A stretch of 47,284 nt of DNA from Rhizobiales bacterium CCH3-A5 (GCA_001556025.1 LSIB01000186.1:1-47284), one strand, 5' to 3'. Shown: positions 32,050 to 40,073, counted from the stretch's first letter. Notes: generated from the letters alone by a model not told the origin. Numbers and translations are program-made.

Positions 32050-32585
32050 CGTTGCAGAAGCGGCTCGGAGAAGTCCTTGGTTGGGCGGTCGCCGCCGCGG
32101 CGCTGGACCAGCTCTCGAAATGGCTGATCCTCACATATGTGATGGCGCCGCCGCGCGTCATCGAGATCGCGCCGTTCCTCAATCTGCGCCTCGGCTTCAA
32201 CTACGGCGTCAGCTTCGGGATCGGCCGCGACACGCTGGAGGCGTGGCCGGGCATGCTGGCCGCGTTCAAGGTCGTCGTCGCCATCGGCCTCATGGTCTGG
32301 GCCGTCAGAAGCCGGATCCGGCTCGAGCGGGTCGGTCTGGCGCTGGTTGCGGGTGGTGCGCTCGGCAATGCGCAGGACCGCTGGCGTCAGGGCGCCGTCA
32401 CGGACTTCATCGACCTTCACTGGGGCGATTGGCACTGGCCGACTTTCAACGGCGCCGACATCGCGATCTCGGCGGGTGTCGGGCTGATGCTGCTGGCCGC
32501 TCTTGCCGACTATCGCAAGGCCCGCTCCGAGGCCGCATCCCCACAGCCCAATGTCTCTCCAGGCGCGCAAGGAGACCGATCATGA
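32046..32585 (+). CDS. lspA: Signal peptidase II (lipoprotein signal peptidase)
   Basis: 179 residues with four hydrophobic helices. Family motifs are LDQLSKWL, LRLGFNYGVSFG, GGALGNAQDRWRQGAVTDF (with catalytic D120) and PTFNGADIAI (D138). LspA cleaves signal peptides of prolipoproteins. An lspA copy (pbrC) is a known part of lead-resistance operons, where it is an accessory. The gene is coupled by ATGA overlaps to both neighbours, so it is a dedicated copy and not the housekeeping one. Confidence 0.9.
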   Translation: MTLQKRLGEVLGWAVAAAALDQLSKWLILTYVMAPPRVIEIAPFLNLRLGFNYGVSFGIGRDTLEAWPGMLAAFKVVVAIGLMVWAVRSRIRLERVGLALVAGGALGNAQDRWRQGAVTDFIDLHWGDWHWPTFNGADIAISAGVGLMLLAALADYRKARSEAASPQPNVSPGAQGDRS

Positions 32586-33136
32586 GGCGGATCAGACAAT
32601 GGATCGAGGCGGCTTCCGCCGCCGAGACCAAGCCCTTTGCGCTGCTCTCGGGCGCAGCGGCCTGGCGCCTTGGGGGCCTGGGCGTGCTGATCGGGGCTGG
32701 TCTGCTCGCCATGGGGCAGATCCATCCCGAGCCGGTGGCGCAGCGTGGCGGCGTCGCCGTGATCCATCCCTGGGCCAAGGGATCGGCGCTGAAGGGCGAC
32801 CAGTTCCCATTCTACGCGACCTTCGCCAACAGCGGCGCTCGCCCGGATCGACTCCTCAAGATCGAAACGGCCGCAGCCCACCACGCCATCCTGAAGGCTC
32901 TGGACACCAAGACCGGCATCGTCCGTCCCGTGGAGCTCGACGAACTCGCCCTGCCGGCGAATGGCAGGGTGTCGCTCAGGCCAGGAACACATCAGATCAC
33001 GCTGGTCGGCCTCTACACCAAGGTCGAGCCCGGCAGCTTCATCCCGGTGACCTTCGTCTTCGAGCGCGCCGGCCGCCTCTCGGCCGACATCCGGGTCGAG
33101 AACCTCGGCGAACCCGAGCACAAAGATCACATCTGA
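32582..33136 (+). CDS. PCuAC-like periplasmic protein lacking the usual copper ligands
   Basis: 184 residues. One N-terminal transmembrane or signal-anchor helix (about 25-45) is followed by a PCu(A)C-type domain with VIHPWAKGS, FYATFANSGARPDRLL and LRPGTHQITLVGL. In functional PCuAC copper is held by an H..M..H.M set. Here the region reads AAHHAILKAL, IVRPVELDEL and HQITL, so the Met ligands are not in place, though His residues remain. It may bind a different metal such as zinc, or have a structural role. ATGA overlap with lspA. Confidence 0.72.
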   Translation: MRRIRQWIEAASAAETKPFALLSGAAAWRLGGLGVLIGAGLLAMGQIHPEPVAQRGGVAVIHPWAKGSALKGDQFPFYATFANSGARPDRLLKIETAAAHHAILKALDTKTGIVRPVELDELALPANGRVSLRPGTHQITLVGLYTKVEPGSFIPVTFVFERAGRLSADIRVENLGEPEHKDHI

Positions 33137-33177
33137 GCGCCTGTTCTACTCAGTAGGCGTTCATGGGGAGTTTCACG

Positions 33178-34095
33178 ATGGCGACAGGGCACTCGCACGG
33201 CGCGGCTCCGACAGGCACCGCGGCCGGCAGGCACAAGAGCCGGCTGGCGATGGCGCTGGGCCTGACCACGGCGTTCATGGTCGCTGAGGTCGTCGGCGGG
33301 CTCTGGACCGGTAGCCTCGCGCTCTTGGCGGATGCGGCCCACATGCTGACCGATGCCGGCGGCCTGGCCCTGGCGCTGATCGCGATCCGCTTCGCCGAGC
33401 GTCCCGCTACGCCGGAGAAGACATTCGGCTATGTCCGCGCCGAGGTGCTCTCGGCGCTGACCAACGCCGTCGTCCTCCTGCTCCTGACGGTCTACATCCT
33501 CTACGAGGCGTACCAGCGCTTCCAGAACCCGCCGGAGATCATCGGCGGTCCGATGCTGGTCGTCGCGGTCGTGGGTCTCGGTGTCAACCTCGTCAGCATG
33601 AAGCTGCTCTCGGGAGGATCGTCCGAGAGCCTGAACGTCAAGGGCGCGTATTTCGAGGTCCTGAGCGACATGCTGGGTTCGCTCGGCGTCATCGTCGCGG
33701 CCATCGTCGTCCTGCTCACCGGCTGGACGATCGTCGATCCGATCGTCGGCGCGGGCATCGGCCTGTTCATCGTGCCGCGCACCTGGAGCCTGCTGAAGCA
33801 GGCCGTGCACATCCTGCTCGAGGGCACGCCGCCGGAGGTCGATCTGAAGCTTCTCCAGGCGAAGCTCGCCGACCTCCCTGGCGTCGTCGCCGTCGACGAC
33901 TTGCATGTCTGGACCATCACGTCGGGTCTCGACGCGATGAGCTGCCATCTGGTGATCGACGACATGACGAAGTCGGCCGGCATTCTCACGGCTGCAAGCG
34001 GCGTCATGCGATCGGAATTCGGGCTGACCCACACGACGATCCAGATCGAGGATGGCGAGATCAGAGCCGCCGAGGGACACGTGACCCCCCTGTAG
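33178..34095 (+). CDS. Cation diffusion facilitator metal exporter (CzcD/ZitB-like)
   Basis: About 305 residues from the ATG at 33178, which follows GGGGAG; an ATG at 33163 is an alternative. Six hydrophobic helices are present. Helix 2 has AHMLTDAGG, the metal-site His and Asp. Helix 5 reads EVLSDMLGSLG, where many CzcD proteins have HVLGD, so the His is replaced by Glu. The C-terminal cytoplasmic domain carries DLHVWTITSG. It exports divalent metals such as zinc or cadmium by proton exchange. Last gene of the 28782-34095 operon. Confidence 0.88.
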   Translation: MATGHSHGAAPTGTAAGRHKSRLAMALGLTTAFMVAEVVGGLWTGSLALLADAAHMLTDAGGLALALIAIRFAERPATPEKTFGYVRAEVLSALTNAVVLLLLTVYILYEAYQRFQNPPEIIGGPMLVVAVVGLGVNLVSMKLLSGGSSESLNVKGAYFEVLSDMLGSLGVIVAAIVVLLTGWTIVDPIVGAGIGLFIVPRTWSLLKQAVHILLEGTPPEVDLKLLQAKLADLPGVVAVDDLHVWTITSGLDAMSCHLVIDDMTKSAGILTAASGVMRSEFGLTHTTIQIEDGEIRAAEGHVTPL

Positions 34096-34114
34096 GTCCA
34101 GCGCGGCCTTTTTT
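34094..34114 (+). terminator. Probable terminator of the metal-export operon
   Basis: AGGTC (34094-34098) and GGCCT (34105-34109) form a short stem with one G-U pair around CAGCGC, followed by TTTTTT. The stem is weak but the T run is good. Confidence 0.5.
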
Positions 34115-34181
34115 ACTGACATAGGCCAAAAGGCGCGGGGGGAAGAACGGCCGAGAAAGAACCGCGCTTGCGCGCAGGTGG

Positions 34182-34343
34182 TCAGGGGCGCGGCGATGAT
34201 GCCGGGGCGCCAGAGGCGTGCGCCTTGGGGTCGGTCTGATGGCGGCGGTCTTCCACCTCGCGCATCCTCACCACGCTGACCGCGTAGAACAGGACCGCGA
34301 GTGCGACCAGGGCGATGGCCAGAGCGCCATTGCGCGATTTCAT
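34182..34343 (-). CDS. Small single-helix membrane protein
   Basis: 53 residues. The protein begins MKSRNGALAIALVALAVLFY, then AVSVVRMREVEDRR, and has a polar Pro/Ser-rich tail. This resembles the tiny membrane proteins found in alphaproteobacterial cytochrome oxidase clusters (helix followed by a V-R-M turn). The ribosome-binding site is weak. The protein-like composition and the stop codon just after a charged tail support it; the neighbouring gap 34344-34559 has no gene. Confidence 0.5.
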   Translation of the reverse strand: MKSRNGALAIALVALAVLFYAVSVVRMREVEDRRHQTDPKAHASGAPASSPRP

Positions 34344-34559
34344 CGTGCCACACGCACATCTGATGGGCCGATGGGTGCGGCGCGGCCCACACCTTCTAGA
34401 GAGGCGAAGCGGCTCATCGAGAAAGCCTTCCTTAAGGTTGATAACACAGCAAGAAACATCAATGAAATCTGAATCTTAGATCGATAATTTAGGGGTCGGA
34501 TTTCGCGCGAATTCAACGCGTCTTCGCTAGAAACGCTCTCAACGACACGGGAGAGCGTC

Positions 34560-35198
34560 ATGAAAAAAAGGCAGAACCTCATCGGCGCGATGTTCCTCGG
34601 CATCGCGATTTCGACCCTGGTCACGCCGGTCCTCGCGGCGGGCACAACTGACCTCGCCCATCTTCATGCTGGCCAGCCCTCGCGCACGCCGATCGGCTGG
34701 CAGCAGTTCTGCGTCGACAATCCCAACGACTGCCGGACGCCGCGCTCATCGGCGACAGTCATGCGCCTCGACGACAGATCCTGGAGCGAGCTCCTGAGCG
34801 TCAACCTGACGTTCAACAAGGCCATCGAACCGGTCACCGACCAGGACCAGTTCGGCGTCATCGAGAACTGGGACTACGCTAGGACGGGCAAGGGCGACTG
34901 CGAGGACTACGTCCTCGAAAAGCGCCGTGAACTGGTCAAGCGCGGCTGGCCCCTCTCGGCGCTGCTGATCACCGTGGTGATCGACAAGGAGGGCGGCGGC
35001 CACGCCGTACTCACCGTCGTCACCGACCGCGGCGAGTTCGTCCTCGACAACCAGACCGACAAGGTCCTGCCCTGGTCGAAATCCGGCCTGACCTTCATCC
35101 GGCGCCAGTCGCCGGAGAACCAGAACGTCTGGCAGGATCTCGGGCGCTTCCTGGGTCGCCCGGATGTCGTCACCGCCGCGATCAAGGGGGCGCGCTAG
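34560..35198 (+). CDS. BTLCP transglutaminase-like periplasmic cysteine peptidase
   Basis: 212 residues with a cleaved signal peptide ending near VLAAG. The catalytic triad of bacterial transglutaminase-like cysteine proteinases is visible: C114 in KGDCEDYV, H148 in GGGHAVL and D163 in VLDNQTD. Relatives such as LapG cut surface proteins; shorter members like this one are common in Hyphomicrobiales with unknown targets. No LapD-like partner is seen. It stands between the metal-export operon and a dsbA-like gene. Confidence 0.86.
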   Translation: MKKRQNLIGAMFLGIAISTLVTPVLAAGTTDLAHLHAGQPSRTPIGWQQFCVDNPNDCRTPRSSATVMRLDDRSWSELLSVNLTFNKAIEPVTDQDQFGVIENWDYARTGKGDCEDYVLEKRRELVKRGWPLSALLITVVIDKEGGGHAVLTVVTDRGEFVLDNQTDKVLPWSKSGLTFIRRQSPENQNVWQDLGRFLGRPDVVTAAIKGAR

Positions 35199-35219
35199 CA
35201 TCGCGAGCTCACCGCGCGA

Positions 35220-35855
35220 TCAGGGCCGAGCCAGCAACGGCGTCAGGATCTTGTCGAACTCGTCGATCGTCAGAGCGCCAACCTTCTTCTCGCCGTTGAT
35301 GAAGAAGGTCGGAGTCGAGTTGACGCCAAACTCCTTGGAACCGCGCTCCTGGACCTGCCTGACGCCTTGGAACAGATCCTCGCGTCGCAGGCAGGCCTCG
35401 ACCAACTCTTGCGTGAAGCCGGCCTGCTTCATGGTCTGGGTCAGAGCGTCCAGGGGCTTCTGCGCGTGCGCCCAGCCTTCCTGCGTCTTGTAGAGCATAT
35501 CGACGATTGGATACCACTTCGCCTCGTCGCCGCAGCGCGCCAGCATGAAACCGGCCGCCGAAAGCGGATCGAGCGGGAATTCCCGCGCGATGAAGCGGAC
35601 CTTGCCGGTATCGACATACTTGGCCTTGAACGCCGGCCAGGTGTTGATGTGGAAGTTCATGCAGTGATGGCAGGTCAGCGAGGCGTACTCGATCACCGTG
35701 ACTGGTGCGTCGGCGGCGCCGAAGACCTTGTCCGGCAAGGGACCGGGCTCAAGGAGCTTGGCGGCAAGAGCAGTCTGTGCAGTCGCCGATCGACCGGCGA
35801 GACTGGTAGCGATAAGCCCGGCCGACAGCCGAAGCAGCGAGCGACGCGCGATCAT
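35220..35855 (-). CDS. DsbA-family thiol-disulfide oxidoreductase with MerR-type promoter
   Basis: 211 residues. The export signal begins MIARRSLLRLSAG (possibly Tat-like RR). The thioredoxin fold has the active site C62-H-H-C65 and a cis-Pro loop STPTFFINGE. The long helical insertion and overall layout fit BdbD/DsbA-like proteins that introduce disulfides into secreted proteins. GGGAGG precedes the start. The promoter (35905-35875) has a perfect MerR-type dyad, so this enzyme is probably metal-induced. It converges with the BTLCP gene. Confidence 0.87.
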   Translation of the reverse strand: MIARRSLLRLSAGLIATSLAGRSATAQTALAAKLLEPGPLPDKVFGAADAPVTVIEYASLTCHHCMNFHINTWPAFKAKYVDTGKVRFIAREFPLDPLSAAGFMLARCGDEAKWYPIVDMLYKTQEGWAHAQKPLDALTQTMKQAGFTQELVEACLRREDLFQGVRQVQERGSKEFGVNSTPTFFINGEKKVGALTIDEFDKILTPLLARP

Positions 35856-35874
35856 GGAATCCTCCCTTGGTACG

Positions 35875-35905
35875 CTGATCGCACCTGAAGTGGCATCAGG
35901 TTCAA
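35875..35905 (-). promoter_or_regulatory. MerR-type promoter of the dsbA-like gene
   Basis: On the minus strand TTGAAC (35905-35900) is followed after 19 bases by GATCAG (35880-35875). The spacer region holds a perfect dyad; on the plus strand it is ACCTGAAGTGGCATCAGGT (35883-35901), arms ACCTGA and TCAGGT. The first twelve bases equal the operator upstream of zntA. Confidence 0.72.
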
Positions 35906-36037
35906 GCGCTTCCGGCGGAAGACGCCCCGCATATCATGCGACAGCGCGTCGCAGTTGGACGCCCAAATGGTGGATTGCGCCAATGGACGGTCGTGGCTGC
36001 AGTGGTACTTGCCCGCCTTCGCCGCCATGATCCTCTG

Positions 36038-36283
36038 ATGGACCCTCTCACCGTCTTCGGCCTCTTCGCCGTAACCGCGATGCTGATCACCTACGCGTGC
36101 GAGGAGCGCAGTCCATGGTTCATCCTCGGCTTCGCCATCGCCTGCGCGCTGGGCTCCGTCTACGGCTTCCTCCAGGGCGCCTGGCCCTTCGGTGTGGTCG
36201 AGGCGATCTGGGCAGTCGTGGCGCTGCGGCGCTGGTGGAGCAGGCGTGCGCTCGCCGATCAAGATCGGAAGATTTCTGCTTGA
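36038..36283 (+). CDS. Small conserved membrane protein
   Basis: 81 residues from the ATG at 36038; an earlier in-frame ATG at 35936 yields an Arg-rich non-protein-like extension. Two to three hydrophobic segments are seen: MDPLTVFGLFAVTAMLITYA, FILGFAIACALGSVYGFL and GVVEAIWAVVALRRWW. The sequence looks like a widespread small Hyphomicrobiales membrane protein of unknown role. No clear ribosome-binding site. The next MerR-type promoter overlaps its stop codon. Confidence 0.65.
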   Translation: MDPLTVFGLFAVTAMLITYACEERSPWFILGFAIACALGSVYGFLQGAWPFGVVEAIWAVVALRRWWSRRALADQDRKISA

Positions 36284-36310
36284 AGCTCAAGTGGCATGAG
36301 GTTGTAGAGA
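36280..36310 (+). promoter_or_regulatory. MerR-type promoter of the L,D-transpeptidase gene
   Basis: TTGAAG (36280-36285) and TAGAGA (36305-36310) are separated by 19 bases. The dyad AGCTCAAGTGGCATGAGGT (36284-36302) shares the AAGTGGCA core with the operators at 28717 and 35875. It lies 57 bases before the lipoprotein gene start at 36367. Confidence 0.68.
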
Positions 36311-36366
36311 ACCGTTAACCGTCCTTGTTGACGCTCTGTAAGCCCCGTTCGCGCAAAAGTTCTCGC

Positions 36367-37425
36367 ATGCTCTCGTTCGCCCGCCTCTCGACGCTGCGCC
36401 TCGTCCTCGTGCTCTTGCTCGGCACGCTAGCACTGTCCGGCTGCGTCACCGGCGAAGGCGACGATCGTCATCTCCAGCCGCTTCCGGCGCGGCTGGTCTC
36501 GGAGATGTCCAGCAAGGGCATGAGCCAGAGCGACCCCATCCTGGTGCGCATCTTCAAGAAGGAGAGCGAGCTCGAGGTTTGGAAGCGCGACCGCAGCGGC
36601 CAGTACGCTCTGCTCAAGACCTATCCGATGTGCCGCTGGTCGGGTCAGCTCGGCCCGAAGAAGCGCGAAGGCGACCGACAGGCGCCGGAAGGGTTCTACA
36701 CGGTCACGGCCGACCTGATGAACCCGCGCTCGCAGTTCTACCTGTCGTTCAACCTCGGCTATCCCAACCCGCTGGAGAAGTCGCAAGGCGCTACCGGATC
36801 GGCGCTCATGGTCCATGGCGCCTGCACCTCGGCTGGCTGCTTCGCCATGACCGACGAGGGGGTCACGGAGATCTACGGCCTAGCGCGCGAAGCTTTCGCC
36901 GGCGGGCAGCGCAGCTTCCAGGTCCAGGCTCTGCCATTCCGGATGACGCCCGAGAATATGGCACGCCACCGTAACAGCACACACTTCGCATTCTGGCGGA
37001 ATTTGAAGGAAGGCTCTGACCATTTCGAGGCGACGAAGCAACCGCCCAGGCTCGCCGCCTGCGGTCGCCGCTACGTCTTCAACGCCAAGGATGGATCGGG
37101 TCCGTTCGCTCCGGGCGAGGCCTGCCCATCCTACGAAATCGACGCGGACGTGCAGCCGAAGGTGTCGCTGCGCCAGGCGCGCGACGAGGCCCGGTTTGCC
37201 GAGTTGGTGGGCGGTGGCGCGTCGGCGATGAGCTATGCCCATCTCGACGGCGGCATGCACCAGAGCTTCCGGGCGATGCTGAAGAACTTGGGGCCCGAAC
37301 GCATGCAGCCGATGGTCGCGGGCAAGGTCGAGATTAGCCGGCCCGACGCCGCTCTGGCCGACCCGTTCGGCGGAGACGACGCACCTGGGCGAACCGAGAC
37401 GACCGGTTCGCTCGCCAGTCGCTGA
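36367..37425 (+). CDS. YkuD-type L,D-transpeptidase lipoprotein
   Basis: 352 residues from the ATG at 36367; an upstream TTG at 36325 is rejected because it precedes the signal peptide. The signal ends in the lipobox LALSGC (C26), so the protein is lipid-anchored. The YkuD catalytic motif is H150-G-A-C-T-S-A-G-C158, with a following MTDEGVTEIY segment. Such enzymes form 3-3 cross-links in peptidoglycan or attach proteins to it, and YafK-like members do related reactions. A MerR-type promoter lies upstream, linking wall remodelling to metal stress. Confidence 0.85.
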   Translation: MLSFARLSTLRLVLVLLLGTLALSGCVTGEGDDRHLQPLPARLVSEMSSKGMSQSDPILVRIFKKESELEVWKRDRSGQYALLKTYPMCRWSGQLGPKKREGDRQAPEGFYTVTADLMNPRSQFYLSFNLGYPNPLEKSQGATGSALMVHGACTSAGCFAMTDEGVTEIYGLAREAFAGGQRSFQVQALPFRMTPENMARHRNSTHFAFWRNLKEGSDHFEATKQPPRLAACGRRYVFNAKDGSGPFAPGEACPSYEIDADVQPKVSLRQARDEARFAELVGGGASAMSYAHLDGGMHQSFRAMLKNLGPERMQPMVAGKVEISRPDAALADPFGGDDAPGRTETTGSLASR

Positions 37426-37563
37426 TTATTGGAAATGCCGCGCGCTAGCCGTCGGCATCATCGTCCGCGACTTGGCGCATGTGGAAAGTTGAACGTAACC
37501 AACCGCGAACCGACACCCGAGCCCCATCTCCCTGGCGTGCTCGCTCGTCATGACGACAGCCGC

Positions 37564-37686
37564 ATGAGGCGCCGCAATCTGGTGGTGCTCGCCGTTCTCG
37601 TGGTCTTCGTCGCCTTCGCCTTCATCCTAAGCTTCTCGCACGTCGCCATGGAAGCCGGTGGCGCGGCCCAGCAAACTCGAAGCTGA
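37564..37686 (+). CDS. Possible small membrane protein
   Basis: 40 residues from the ATG at 37564: a basic start (MRRRNL), one strong hydrophobic helix (VVLAVLVVFVAFAFILSF) and a short polar tail. The frame extends to 37429 but the extra part is not membrane-like. There is no convincing ribosome-binding site, so it may be a chance frame. Confidence 0.4.
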   Translation: MRRRNLVVLAVLVVFVAFAFILSFSHVAMEAGGAAQQTRS

Positions 37687-37715
37687 CGAGCCGAGCCATG
37701 TCTGCGGACTGGAAC

Positions 37716-38159
37716 CTATGGCTTCCGCGCGCGTCGTAACGTCCTGACAAGAGGGCGCCCATACAGGACGAGCCGATGCCCGGTCAGCTCGAAGCCTAGC
37801 TCCCTCGCGACCAGCGCCTGCAAGCGCTCGATCTCGTCCGACCTGAACTCGATGACGGCACCGCTCGCGATGTCGATCAGATGATCGTGATGGACCTCCG
37901 AGGCCGGTTCGATCCGGACACGTCCGCCTGCGAAGCTGTGACGCTCGACAAGGCCGGTTGCGGCGAAAATCTTCAAAGTCCGGTAGACGGTGGACAGTGA
38001 AATGCCGGGGTCGATGGCGGTCACCCGCCGATAGATTTCAGAAACATCGGGGTGGTCGTCGGATTTGACGACGACGTTGGCGATGATGCGGCGCGGCCCT
38101 GTAATCCGCTGCCCCGCTTCTCTGCAGTGCTCGATCAATGCGTCGGCTGCGTCGGACAT
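37716..38159 (-). CDS. mur: Fur-family regulator, probably manganese-responsive Mur
   Basis: 147 residues. The winged helix includes GQRITGPRRIIANVVV and SLSTVYRTLKIFAATGLVERH. The metal site region is EVHHDHLIDIASGAVIEF. The C-terminal CxxC structural zinc pairs of Zur/PerR-type proteins are absent, as in rhizobial Fur/Mur. It is divergent from mntH, and TGCAA-N5-TTGCA-type sites lie between them. In Hyphomicrobiales such proteins repress manganese uptake genes, so Mur is more likely than an iron Fur, though iron or zinc sensing is not excluded. Confidence 0.82.
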   Translation of the reverse strand: MSDAADALIEHCREAGQRITGPRRIIANVVVKSDDHPDVSEIYRRVTAIDPGISLSTVYRTLKIFAATGLVERHSFAGGRVRIEPASEVHHDHLIDIASGAVIEFRSDEIERLQALVARELGFELTGHRLVLYGRPLVRTLRRARKP

Positions 38160-38192
38160 CGTTTCCTCCTCCAGCCTATTTAATGAGAATCG

Positions 38193-38253
38193 TTTGCAAA
38201 TGCATTGACAATATGACCAGCGGCCATAATCTGCTTTTGCAAATCAGTTGCAT
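38193..38253. promoter_or_regulatory. mntH promoter with two Mur-type boxes
   Basis: TGCAAATCAGTTGCA (from 38238) is an inverted repeat TGCAA-N5-TTGCA. TTTGCAAATGCATTGAC (from 38193) is a less perfect copy. TTGACA (38205-38210) and TAATCT (38227-38232) with a 16-base spacer form a plausible sigma-70 promoter between and overlapping the boxes, so repressor binding would block it. Confidence 0.65.
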
Positions 38254-38267
38254 TTTAGGGGCGGGCA

Positions 38268-39608
38268 ATGCTGGACAAAGTCGAGACCGCCGAAACCGGC
38301 TGGCGCAAGGCGCGTGGCGAGCCTTCGCTGCTCGACGTCTTCCGAACCATCACTGTCAGGCCTGGCGCTACGCCATGGCGCAAGTTCCTAGCTTTTTTCG
38401 GCCCGGGCTACCTCGTCGCGGTCGGCTACATGGACCCAGGCAACTGGGCGACGTCGCTCGCCGGCGGAGCCCAGTTCGGCTACACGCTGCTCTTCGTCGC
38501 GCTCGTCTCCAACATCATGGCGATCATCCTGCAGGCGCTTTGTGCCAGGCTGGCCGTCGCCACCGGCCGCGACCTCGCCCAAGCCTGCCGCGACGCCTAT
38601 CCGCGTGCGGTTTCCTATCCGCTCTGGCTGCTGGCGGAACTCGCGATCTGCGCGACCGACCTCGCCGAGGTGATCGGCACGGCGATCGCGCTCAACCTGC
38701 TCTTCGGCATGCCGCTCGAGATCGGCGTCGTCGTCACCGCGCTAGACGTCTTCGTGATCCTCTGGCTCCAGAACAAGGGCTTCCGCTGGATCGAGGCCTT
38801 CATCATCACGTTGCTGGGTGTGATCGCGATCTGCTTCGGCGTCCAGATCGCCTTGGCCGATCCCGACTGGGGTCAGGTCATTCGCGGCTTCGCCCCGACG
38901 ACGCAGATCGTCACAAATCCGCAGATGCTCTATCTCGCGCTCGGCATCATCGGCGCGACTGTGATGCCCCATAACCTCTATCTCCACTCGGGCATCGTAC
39001 AGACTCGCGCTTTCGGCGAGACCTTGCCCGAGAAGCGCGACGCGCTGAAATGGGCGACTGTGGACTCGACCGTCGCGCTGATGTTCGCGTTGCTGGTCAA
39101 CGCCTCGATCCTGATCCTGGCGGCGGCGACCTTCCACAAGACGGGCCAGAATGATGTCGCCGAGCTCGGTCGGGCGCATGAGTTGCTTGCGCCTCTGCTG
39201 GGCCTGTCGATCGCGCCGACACTCTTCGCCATCGCGCTGTTGTGCTGTGGGTTGAACTCGACCGTGACCGCCACAATGGCCGGCCAGATCGTCATGGAGG
39301 GCTTCCTCGACATCAAGCTGCCGGCCTGGGTGCGCCGCCTCGTCACCCGCCTCGTCGCCATCATCCCGGCGATCCTGGTCACCTGGATCTATGGCGCCAG
39401 CGAGACTGGCAAACTGCTGATCCTCAGCCAGGTCATCCTCGGCCTGCAACTGCCCTTCGCGATCGTGCCGCTGGTGATGTTCACGGCGTCCAGGAGCAAG
39501 ATGGGCGAGATGGTCGCGCCGAAATGGCTGACTATCACCGCCGGCCTGATCGCCGCGATCATCATCGCCCTGAACATGAAGCTGCTGTTCGACCTCGCCA
39601 CGGGTTGA
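38268..39608 (+). CDS. mntH: NRAMP-family manganese transporter MntH
   Basis: 446 residues with about eleven hydrophobic helices. The metal-binding helix 1 motif D56-P-G-N59-W is present, and helix 6 carries [18 protein letters not shown] near residue 230. These residues bind Mn(II) or related divalent cations for proton-driven uptake. The start ATG at 38268 follows GGGCGGG. It is divergent from the Mur-like regulator, which fits repression in high manganese. Manganese uptake can also support oxidative-stress defence beside copper resistance. Confidence 0.92.
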   Translation: MLDKVETAETGWRKARGEPSLLDVFRTITVRPGATPWRKFLAFFGPGYLVAVGYMDPGNWATSLAGGAQFGYTLLFVALVSNIMAIILQALCARLAVATGRDLAQACRDAYPRAVSYPLWLLAELAICATDLAEVIGTAIALNLLFGMPLEIGVVVTALDVFVILWLQNKGFRWIEAFIITLLGVIAICFGVQIALADPDWGQVIRGFAPTTQIVTNPQMLYLALGIIGATVMPHNLYLHSGIVQTRAFGETLPEKRDALKWATVDSTVALMFALLVNASILILAAATFHKTGQNDVAELGRAHELLAPLLGLSIAPTLFAIALLCCGLNSTVTATMAGQIVMEGFLDIKLPAWVRRLVTRLVAIIPAILVTWIYGASETGKLLILSQVILGLQLPFAIVPLVMFTASRSKMGEMVAPKWLTITAGLIAAIIIALNMKLLFDLATG

Positions 39609-39662
39609 AGGTGACCGCCATGTCGCATTGCGGGGGCGGCAGCGCCCCGCTATGTCGGGCCC

Positions 39663-40073
39663 GTGACAATACGACCGGCCAGAACCGTCATCATCCGGGC
39701 GCTGCTCGCGCTGGCGATGGCCTATGTCCTGATCCTGCAAGGGGTGTTCGCAAGCGCCGCCGCCGGCTCCCGCCTCGCCACGTCGGTCGGCGAGCCAGGC
39801 CTTACGCAAGCGTTGTGCTCGGGTGCTCAGGCTCCCGCCGTACCCGCATCGGACGAGAGTCCGCACCACGCGACCGCGCAGCCGTCCTGCTGCGCTTGGA
39901 GCGGCTCAGCGGCGGCCGACCCCGTCCTGCCTCCTACCTCGCCAGCGATTGCCATCCCTTACTTCGCTCCGGCCTGCCTGCCGATCGCGTTCGGGCAGGC
40001 CACTCCGCTGGCGATCCTGTTCCGCGCCGCGACCGCGCAGGGATCGCGCGCGCCTCCCACCCTCGAAGCGTGA
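39663..40073 (+). CDS. DUF2946-like exported protein
   Basis: 136 residues from a GTG at 39663. A hydrophobic signal-like helix (IIRALLALAMAYVLILQGVFA) is followed by a Pro/Ala-rich part with a Cys pair motif PSCCAWSG. This resembles DUF2946 proteins found next to copper chaperone and Sco genes. The Cys-Cys-X-Trp unit may bind copper. It is the first gene of the copper/thiol operon, 52 bases ahead of the PCuAC gene. The start is uncertain. Confidence 0.6.
   Translation: MTIRPARTVIIRALLALAMAYVLILQGVFASAAAGSRLATSVGEPGLTQALCSGAQAPAVPASDESPHHATAQPSCCAWSGSAAADPVLPPTSPAIAIPYFAPACLPIAFGQATPLAILFRAATAQGSRAPPTLEA

Noticed and set aside
33127..34392. 421-codon minus-strand open frame
   Set aside because: Antisense of the CDF gene; the real minus-strand gene here is the 53-residue one at 34182-34343 in a different frame.
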